From NCBI GenBank assembly GCA_947442095.1, contig CANEVG010000002.1:1-45639 (forward strand): a DNA stretch of 45,639 nucleotides, written 5' to 3'. The stretch is from Sphingomonadaceae bacterium (GTDB taxonomy: Bacteria > Pseudomonadota > Alphaproteobacteria > Sphingomonadales > Sphingomonadaceae). Positions 40,018 through 45,639 of the stretch are shown here, piece by piece. The translations under genes were made by a program, and so were the position numbers. The notes under the pieces are model-generated. The model was not told where the DNA came from. It was given only the letters and a program-made list of their open reading frames with translations, and did not search any database. Every line of letters starts with the position of its first letter. Positions within the stretch are counted from its first letter, which is position 1.

Positions 40018-42237
40018 TCACATCCTGAAGATATTGTCCCACCGCACGTAGGGCAAAATCGATGAACGGTCATCGGTCCACGCCTGCGCACCATCAGGGG
40101 CTTTGAGCCCGATCCAGGGGTGGGCCGGATCGTGTGCGGCCAACCGGTCCAGCCGCGCCGGTGTGGGCGCCATCGCGACCCAGTATGATCGGTTGATGCC
40201 TCGCGCAGGGTTTGCGGCGTCATCCCGCAGCCGCACCGCCCATCCTTGTGCTGCGCCCAGCTCCGCCACAACCGGCCGCAGATCAAGAAAGCGGTTGGAG
40301 ATGTGCATGAGCATCACGCCATCGGGCGCGAGAGAGCGGGCGTAAACCCCCAAGGCTTCCCGCGTGATAAGGTGCAGGGGTATCGAATCCGATGAAAACG
40401 CATCGACCAGCAGCACATCGAAGCTGCCGGGCGCGATCCTTGCGAGTTCCAGCCGCGCGTCGCCGATCACCACCGGCGATTGCGGCGCGCATTCATCCAG
40501 AAACGTGAACCGGTGCTGCTTGCGCGAAATGTCGGCCACAACCGGATCGATTTCGAAGAACGTCCAGACTTGCGCCGGACGCTTGTAACAAGCGAGTGTC
40601 GCCGTCCCTAGGCCGACCACGCCGACCCGGTCACGCTCGCCCGCCGCCAGCAAGGCAAGCCCGGCGCCGCCGGTGGGTCCGTAATACGTCGTCGGCTGCT
40701 GGTGACGCGCCGCGTCAGTCCATTGCAGACCGTGCAAGGTCGTGCCGTGGTTGAGCATTCGCGCCTTCCGGGCCTCGCTTTCCCGCACCGTGTAGATGCC
40801 GAAATAGCTGCGCGTGCGGGCATGGGAGAGGCTGGTGATGATGGTTTCCATCCCGCCGCGCCCCACCAGCATCAGTAGCAGTACGGCCACGAACGCCCAG
40901 CGAGACCAAGCCACCATCACCCCGCAAATCGTAAGCGCGAATGCGAGGAACAGCGCGGTCAGATACTGGCCCTGCAGTTCCATCCGCAACATCCCCAGCG
41001 CCAGCGCAAACGCGCAGGCCATCAACAGCACGATGCTCAGCGTCCGGGTCCGCCCAGCCAATTCGGGTGTTCTTATCCAGCCCTGTAGCGGAAGTCTTGG
41101 CACCAGTAGCGCCGAGGCGACCAGCAGAATCGGATGCTCCCAGACCCAATCGAACACCAGCGGCGCGATCAGCGCGCAAAATACCCCGCCCAGCGCGCCT
41201 CCCGCACTCATCATGATGTAGAACAGCGTCAGGTGCCGCGGCGAAGGCCGCGTGTCGTTCAGCCGGGTGTGCAGCGCGACCGCAACCACAAACAGCAGCA
41301 CCACAGCCGCTCCGGCTTGCGCCAGACTGCCAGAGGCGTGGAGGCTAATCGAGAACCCGCCGCCAACCAGCAGCACGAGCGGCGCAATCCGGCTGATCCA
41401 GTTGGCAAGCGTGCGGTTGGTGGCAAACGCCACAACAAAGCTGAGCAAATAGAGCCCGAGCGGGATTACCCACAACAGCGGCATAGCGACGATATCGGTG
41501 GTGAGGAACGTGGTGGTTGAAAGCATCAGCCCCGATGGTACTGCTCCCAGCGCCAGCCACAGCAGCATCTGGCTGCGCGTGACCGGTTCATCGGCGACAC
41601 CTTCGCCAGAAGCACTTTCAGGCTGGCCAGCCACGGCTGGAGAATGGCGCCGCGCCCATGCGCTGGCGGCGACCAGCACTACCAGCAGTGCAAAACCGCC
41701 GGCCCACACCAGCGCTTGCGTCTGCAGCGGCAGCAACGGTTCAAGCACTAGCGGATAGGCGATCAGGCCCGCAAAACTGCCAAAGTTCGACGCGGCATAG
41801 AGCGCATAAGGATCACCGGCAGCAAGATCGGACGAATACCAGCGCTGCATGAGCGGTGCCTGCGCCGAAACCACGAAAAACACGGGCCCGATCGACAGCG
41901 CAAACAACGCAGGAACCCATAATGCCTCCCATCCCGGCGTGGGCGGCGCCAGCGGGACGAGATGCACGGGCAAGGTCAGCGCCGCAAGGGCGAGCAGCGA
42001 GACATGAATCACCGCTTGCACCCGCACTGAAAAACGGCCGAGCCAGTGCGCGTAGGCATAGCCGCCCAGCAGCAGCGCCTGATAGACCAACATCGCGCTG
42101 TTCCAAACATTGGGTGCGCCGCCCAGCCGGGGCAAAGCAGCGCGGGCCACCATCGGCTGGACCATGAACAGCAGGAAACTACCCACCACGATCGTGATCA
42201 TGAACAACGGGCGCGCGGCCCTTTGCGGTGCAGTCAT
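40018..42237 (-). CDS. Fused MFS-like transporter / spermidine synthase-like protein
   Basis: A polytopic N-terminal half (about 12-14 helices, residues 1-480) is joined to a C-terminal SAM-type Rossmann domain of the spermidine-synthase superfamily. The N-terminus has the family sequence FMVQPMVARAALPRLGGAPNVWNSAMLVYQ. The C-terminal domain shows YYGPTGGAG, VGVVGLGTATLACY, FFEIDPVV, GDARLEL and LLVDAFSSDSIPLHL. The usual polyamine-synthase active-site signature is partly altered, so aminopropyl transfer is not assured. The fused architecture is common in bacteria, but its substrate is unknown. It has 739 residues and lies in a tight operon with GNAT and hemB. Confidence 0.88.
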   Translation of the reverse strand: MTAPQRAARPLFMITIVVGSFLLFMVQPMVARAALPRLGGAPNVWNSAMLVYQALLLGGYAYAHWLGRFSVRVQAVIHVSLLALAALTLPVHLVPLAPPTPGWEALWVPALFALSIGPVFFVVSAQAPLMQRWYSSDLAAGDPYALYAASNFGSFAGLIAYPLVLEPLLPLQTQALVWAGGFALLVVLVAASAWARRHSPAVAGQPESASGEGVADEPVTRSQMLLWLALGAVPSGLMLSTTTFLTTDIVAMPLLWVIPLGLYLLSFVVAFATNRTLANWISRIAPLVLLVGGGFSISLHASGSLAQAGAAVVLLFVVAVALHTRLNDTRPSPRHLTLFYIMMSAGGALGGVFCALIAPLVFDWVWEHPILLVASALLVPRLPLQGWIRTPELAGRTRTLSIVLLMACAFALALGMLRMELQGQYLTALFLAFALTICGVMVAWSRWAFVAVLLLMLVGRGGMETIITSLSHARTRSYFGIYTVRESEARKARMLNHGTTLHGLQWTDAARHQQPTTYYGPTGGAGLALLAAGERDRVGVVGLGTATLACYKRPAQVWTFFEIDPVVADISRKQHRFTFLDECAPQSPVVIGDARLELARIAPGSFDVLLVDAFSSDSIPLHLITREALGVYARSLAPDGVMLMHISNRFLDLRPVVAELGAAQGWAVRLRDDAANPARGINRSYWVAMAPTPARLDRLAAHDPAHPWIGLKAPDGAQAWTDDRSSILPYVRWDNIFRM

Positions 42238-42258
42238 GCCTTTGTGTTTCCCCAGGAA

Positions 42259-42807
42259 TTAATCACGACGAAGCCAGCTGTCAGCAAATCTACTCCGGTG
42301 GATGCAGTAGAGAATATGCAGACGCAGCGGATCGCCCTCGGGCACTTCGGGATGGTCGAAGTCTTCATCCGGATACCGGGTCATGCCCAGCCGCTCCATC
42401 AGGCCCCAACTGCGCGTGTTGGCCAGATTGGTGATCGCCATGATCGCGGGCACCGGAAGGTTGGCCCAAGCCCATGCCAGCGAGGCCACTGCCGCCTCGC
42501 GTGCGTAGCCCTGCCCCCAGGCGTGATGTGCCATCCGCCAACCGATTTCGTGTTCGAAAATGGGCGAACGAGGCGGCAGGATGCCGCAGAAGCCGATGAA
42601 ATCACCGTTGATCTTGCGTTCGAGCGCCCAGAAGACATGCCCGTGCTCGGCTTCGATGGCGATCATCCGGTCCACTGCTGCATCACTCTCGGCGTCGGTC
42701 AGCGGCGGCAGGTACTCCATCACACGCAGATCACGGGCCATGGCCCGGAACGGGACGCGGTCCGCGTCGCGCCAAGGGCGCAGAATCAGCCGCGCAGTCT
42801 CGATCAT
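42259..42807 (-). CDS. GNAT family N-acetyltransferase
   Basis: This is a RimJ/RimL-type acetyltransferase with a typical opening (MIETARLILRPWRDADRVPF). A HHAWGQGYAREAAVASLAWA segment forms the acetyl-CoA loop near residue 95, followed by NLANTRSWGLMERLGM. The length is 182 residues. The acceptor is unknown. It begins 6 bases after the hemB stop and ends 21 bases before the MFS/spermidine-synthase gene, so all are likely cotranscribed. Confidence 0.9.
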   Translation of the reverse strand: MIETARLILRPWRDADRVPFRAMARDLRVMEYLPPLTDAESDAAVDRMIAIEAEHGHVFWALERKINGDFIGFCGILPPRSPIFEHEIGWRMAHHAWGQGYAREAAVASLAWAWANLPVPAIMAITNLANTRSWGLMERLGMTRYPDEDFDHPEVPEGDPLRLHILYCIHRSRFADSWLRRD

Positions 42808-42813
42808 GTGCGG

Positions 42814-43809
42814 CTAGGCATCCATCAGGCGCGCCGCGTGCAGCGCATGGTACGTCAGCACGCCGGAGCAGCCAGCGCGCTTGAAGGCCAGCAACGTCTC
42901 CAGCACCAGCGCGTCGCGGTCGCCAGCCCCTGCGGCCACCGCCGCTTCGATCATCGCGTATTCGCCGCTTACCTGATAGGCGAAGACCGGCACCTGAAAC
43001 GCCTCTTTCACGCGCAGCGCGATATCGAGATAGGGCAGACCTGGCTTGACCATCACGCTATCGGCGCCCTCGGCAAGATCTAGCTCGACCTCGCGCAGCG
43101 CTTCCTCTGCATTGCCTGGGTCCATCTGGTAGGTTTTCTTGTTGCCCTTGAGCAGCCCGCGCGAGCCCACCGCATCGCGGAACGGGCCATAGAACGCGGA
43201 GGCATATTTGGCCGCGTAGGACATGATCTGGACGTTGATGTGCCCGCCATCTTCCAACGCCTCGCGGATCGCGCCGATCCGGCCGTCCATCATGTCGGAC
43301 GGGGCAATGATGTCCGCGCCGGCCGCCGCCTGGTTGAGGCTCTGGCCCACCAGCACTTCAACGGTCGCGTCGTTGAGGACATAGCCCTCCTTGTCGATCA
43401 GCCCATCCTGTCCGTGGCTGGTATAGGGATCGAGCGCCACGTCAGTCAGCACGCCGAGCGATTCCCCGCAGGCATCCTTGATCGCCTTGATCGCACGGCA
43501 CATCAGGTTGTCCGGATTGAGCGCCTCTTCGCCCATCTCGCTGCGCCGTTCGGGCTGCGTGTTCGGGAACAGCGCAATGCAGGGAATACCCGCTGCCGCC
43601 GCTTCCCGTGCGCGCTCGGCCACCAGATCGACCGACCAGCGCGAAACCCCTGGAAGCGAAGCAATCGGATCCTCCACACCGTGCCCCTCGGTCACGAACA
43701 GCGGCCAGATGAGATCGGCGGGGGTGACGAGCACCTCACGGTGCAGGGCGCGGCTCCACGCGGTGGCGCGGGTGCGGCGAAGGCGAAGATTGGGATATCC
43801 GGCAGACAT
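42814..43809 (-). CDS. hemB: Delta-aminolevulinic acid dehydratase (porphobilinogen synthase)
   Basis: HemB condenses two 5-aminolevulinate molecules into porphobilinogen in haem synthesis. Catalytic lysines lie in SYAAKYASAFYGPFRDA (near residue 200) and in SVMVKPGLPYLD (near residue 253). The metal region reads ALDPYTSHGQDG, with Asp in place of the cysteines of zinc enzymes, so it is the Mg-type found in alphaproteobacteria. The start MSAGYPNLRL gives 331 residues, the family length; the track start adds 12 residues. It appears to head a minus-strand cluster with GNAT, MFS/spermidine synthase, carbonic anhydrase and DUF167. Confidence 0.95.
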   Translation of the reverse strand: MSAGYPNLRLRRTRATAWSRALHREVLVTPADLIWPLFVTEGHGVEDPIASLPGVSRWSVDLVAERAREAAAAGIPCIALFPNTQPERRSEMGEEALNPDNLMCRAIKAIKDACGESLGVLTDVALDPYTSHGQDGLIDKEGYVLNDATVEVLVGQSLNQAAAGADIIAPSDMMDGRIGAIREALEDGGHINVQIMSYAAKYASAFYGPFRDAVGSRGLLKGNKKTYQMDPGNAEEALREVELDLAEGADSVMVKPGLPYLDIALRVKEAFQVPVFAYQVSGEYAMIEAAVAAGAGDRDALVLETLLAFKRAGCSGVLTYHALHAARLMDA

Positions 43810-43865
43810 GGTCACGGTTCTAGGCGCAGAGCGGGCTTGGGGCAACCGGCGCGGTTCAGGTTCGC

Positions 43866-45455
43866 CTACTTTGCAGTCCCGATGAGGGTTCCGGGTTTGA
43901 CCGACAGCAGGGCCTGCAGCCGTGCCTTGAAGGCTGCAATCTGCTTCGGATCGACGGCAGCCTGCTGCTGTACCATGCTCACCGCGATCGGATTGACTGG
44001 CTGCCCGCCGCGATAGACCTCATAATGCAAGTGTGCGCCCGTCGACAGGCCCGTAGAGCCGACATATCCGATAATCTGGCCGCGGCGCACGGCCAAACCG
44101 TTTGCGACAGCGATGCGGCTCATGTGTCCATAGCCGGTGGCGATGCTGCCACCATGGTCCAGCCGCACGTAATTGCCATGCCCGCCGTGCCAGCCGGCAT
44201 AAGCCACAAGCCCATCGCTGACTGCATAGATCGGCGAACCCCAGGAGGCAGCGAAATCGATGCCCGAATGCATGCGGGCGTAACCCAGGATGGGATGGCG
44301 CCGCATGCCATAACCAGAGGTGATGCGGCCTGCAACAGGCGCGCCGAACAAGCCGCTACCGCTTGCGAGCCCCGCCCCGGTCAGCGCGGCTAGAGATGTG
44401 AAACTGCCGTCGGTGCCCCAGCGCAGCAGCTGCGCACGTGGCTGGCCATCTCGCAGCATACCGGCGTAGAGCAGATCACCTGCCTGACCCTGACCATCTG
44501 CTGCGTGCTTGTAGGAAACGACAAGGTCGAACTCGTCGGTTGGCGCAAGCTCGTCAAACGCGACCGCCTGATCGAGAGCGCGCAGATAATCCTGCACCGC
44601 GCTCGGTGGAGCACCGGCCGCGCGGACCGAGCGATAAAGGCTGCTGCCGACCACGCCGCGAAGCCTCAGCGGTGTCTGATCGACCGCTATCGGCGTGCGA
44701 GACAAGGTCAGGCCGCCGCCCTGACGGGCAATCACAAGTGCAAGATCAAAACGTGGACGGAAAGTGATGGCGGTAAGCGGGCGCGGGTCCGAAGGGCTCG
44801 CGCGCTCGCCAAGCGTGATGTTGAAACGCGTTCCGGGGGCAATGTCTGTCAGCGGGACGGCGCTCGCCACCATGGCGGCCACTTGTCCCGCATCGCCATA
44901 CCCGACACCGGCGCGCTGCAACATTCGCGGCAGGCTGTCGTCCTCGCCAATGGTCGCCGCAAGCTGGATGACGGGCCGTTCGGGCGCTGCAGCCAAACGG
45001 ACCACAGGCTCGCCAGCAGCAAAATGACGCCCCTGAGCCGCGCCAGCCGCAAACGGGCGCAACGATTGTGCGCGAAATTCGGCCCGAGCCGCTTCGTCAA
45101 GCGCCATCAGCGGTGCCGCTTCGAGCGGCGCGAAGCTGGGCCAGAACATCATCGAGAATGCAATCAGGCCGACCAGCATGCCAAGCCCGCGAAACCACTT
45201 TGCGCTGCCAACATGCTCTGCAAGATCAGGGGCCAGATGGCGCTTGTCGGCCCAGACCTCGACTCTACGGCACCAGCTATCCCAGCGCCGCGCGAGCGGG
45301 TGCGCACTGTCGCGGATCGAAGGGCGCGGCGGAGGCGGAGCAGGATTCTCGATTCGCGGCAGTATCGGCGCACGGCGCGCAGGCGCTGCACCGGGCCGCG
45401 CCCGGCCGAAGGTCACGCCGCTGGCAAGCCCGAAGTCTTCGCGCGGGATCAGCAT
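43866..45455 (-). CDS. M23 family peptidoglycan endopeptidase
   Basis: This LytM-type zinc endopeptidase acts on peptidoglycan cross-links. From the ATG beginning MLIPREDFG (AAAAGGG about 11 bases upstream) it has 529 residues; upstream in-frame TTG 45494 and ATG 45485 are alternatives. A proline-rich cytoplasmic N-terminus leads to one membrane helix (about residues 88-108). A middle region with an opacity-associated/LysM-like segment (about 155-245) follows, then the M23 domain with SGYGMRRHPILG, MHSGIDFA and HLHYEVYRGGQPVNP, a complete metal site. hemB lies 56 bases downstream. A candidate CtrA box lies about 100 bases upstream. Confidence 0.92.
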   Translation of the reverse strand: MLIPREDFGLASGVTFGRARPGAAPARRAPILPRIENPAPPPPRPSIRDSAHPLARRWDSWCRRVEVWADKRHLAPDLAEHVGSAKWFRGLGMLVGLIAFSMMFWPSFAPLEAAPLMALDEAARAEFRAQSLRPFAAGAAQGRHFAAGEPVVRLAAAPERPVIQLAATIGEDDSLPRMLQRAGVGYGDAGQVAAMVASAVPLTDIAPGTRFNITLGERASPSDPRPLTAITFRPRFDLALVIARQGGGLTLSRTPIAVDQTPLRLRGVVGSSLYRSVRAAGAPPSAVQDYLRALDQAVAFDELAPTDEFDLVVSYKHAADGQGQAGDLLYAGMLRDGQPRAQLLRWGTDGSFTSLAALTGAGLASGSGLFGAPVAGRITSGYGMRRHPILGYARMHSGIDFAASWGSPIYAVSDGLVAYAGWHGGHGNYVRLDHGGSIATGYGHMSRIAVANGLAVRRGQIIGYVGSTGLSTGAHLHYEVYRGGQPVNPIAVSMVQQQAAVDPKQIAAFKARLQALLSVKPGTLIGTAK

Positions 45456-45546
45456 CCCGGTCGTTTCCCTTTTCGCTGCCAGCATTGGCGGCAAGAATGC
45501 CGGCGCCGCCCTGTGCGAACGCCCGCAAATCCCTGCACACCTAAGG

Positions 45547-45561
45547 TTAATTCAGCGTAAA
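45547..45561. promoter_or_regulatory. Candidate CtrA box upstream of M23 gene
   Basis: TTAA-N7-TAAA is one base from the CtrA consensus. It lies between the start of the M23 gene (minus) and a possible divergent gene (plus), a position suitable for controlling either. Confidence 0.3.
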
Positions 45562-45585
45562 TCGGGGTATGTCAGGGTCTGGAGC

Positions 45586-45639
45586 ATGAACCCGCTGGCT
45601 CCGGAAACCGTTTGGAGTTCAGGGTTTGCCGGCTTGGTG
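45586..45639 (+). CDS. Possible start of a gene truncated by the window end
   Basis: An ATG opens an 18-codon reading frame (MNPLAPETVWSSG...) that runs off the window. GGAG lies one base before the ATG, which is too close for an ideal ribosome-binding site. It is too short to identify; it is listed because it is divergent from the M23 gene and no other feature covers this end. Confidence 0.3.
   Translation, partial: MNPLAPETVWSSGFAGLV

Noticed and set aside
44505-45560. 351-aa plus-strand ORF opposite the second M23 gene
   Set aside because: Antisense to a protein with a full M23 metal site; Arg-rich low-complexity translation.
1-45639. CRISPR arrays, tRNA/rRNA genes, prophage or toxin-antitoxin modules
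   Set aside because: No regularly spaced repeats, no cloverleaf-like intergenic sequence and no phage or toxin families were seen; almost all sequence is accounted for by housekeeping genes.

Overview
The window is a stretch of ordinary, GC-rich alphaproteobacterial chromosome that looks like a member of the Sphingomonadales (Novosphingobium/Sphingobium-like). Evidence is the SciP (DUF1153) and TrcR (DUF1013) cell-cycle regulators, DUF1192, a Mg-type HemB, a Coq7 hydroxylase, the gene order proA-nadD-rsfS-rlmH-envC-ctpA, and several small proteins that resemble sphingomonad families. Genes are dense, with many GTGA/ATGA stop-start overlaps and very few gaps above 300 bases. No rRNA, tRNA, CRISPR array, prophage or integrative element was seen. 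The only mobile DNA is one decayed IS4-type insertion sequence.

Layout. 1-4527 (+): a serine hydrolase, an M28 peptidase, ferredoxin-NADP reductase behind a perfect palindrome, and a SOUL protein. 4528-10778 (-): an operon of RND adaptor, RND pump, DUF445 membrane protein and GNAT acetyltransferase, with a good promoter overlapping an operator-like repeat at 10863-10894. 11112-11834 (-): sciP, its terminator, and an overlapping small unknown gene upstream. 11976-16343: mnmA, a head-to-head pair (small membrane protein and class C serine hydrolase), a CDF metal transporter and pdxH. 16506-19364 (+): CbpA-like DnaJ, a YihY-family membrane protein and fabI. 19368-26764 (-): a secreted hypothetical protein, coq7, dsbB, ctpA, envC-like, rlmH, rsfS, nadD and proA. 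26834-28629: a cluster of GANTC (CcrM) sites, an M23 peptidase with a probable 5' frameshift, and a bactofilin. 28630-29768: the IS4 remnant. 29887-31737 (-): trcR and a quinone oxidoreductase. 31862-34672 (+): DUF1192 and clpA. 34771-35709 (-): a secreted PDZ-M48 protease. 35832-39193 (+): ligase-associated exonuclease, ATP-dependent DNA ligase and DUF1275. 39171-45455 (-): DUF167, gamma-carbonic anhydrase, a fused MFS/spermidine synthase, GNAT, hemB and an M23 peptidase.

How the genes work together. Much of the window concerns the envelope and the cell cycle. There are two catalytic M23 peptidases, one EnvC-type activator, CtpA, DsbB, a bactofilin, SciP and TrcR, plus candidate CtrA boxes and a CcrM-site cluster in promoter regions. 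The rest is housekeeping: fatty-acid synthesis (fabI), ubiquinone (coq7), PLP (pdxH), NAD (nadD), proline (proA), haem (hemB), ribosome and tRNA modification (rlmH, rsfS, mnmA), proteostasis (clpA, dnaJ) and efflux.

I did not find a convincing undescribed multi-gene system. The best leads are the GANTC cluster with the apparent frameshift in front of the M23-bactofilin pair, the small ORF overlapping sciP, the hairpin that covers the ligase ribosome-binding site, and the RND-DUF445-GNAT operon. Starts given below are often downstream of the ORF-track starts; the reason is stated each time. Family assignments are from recognised sequence patterns, not from database searches.
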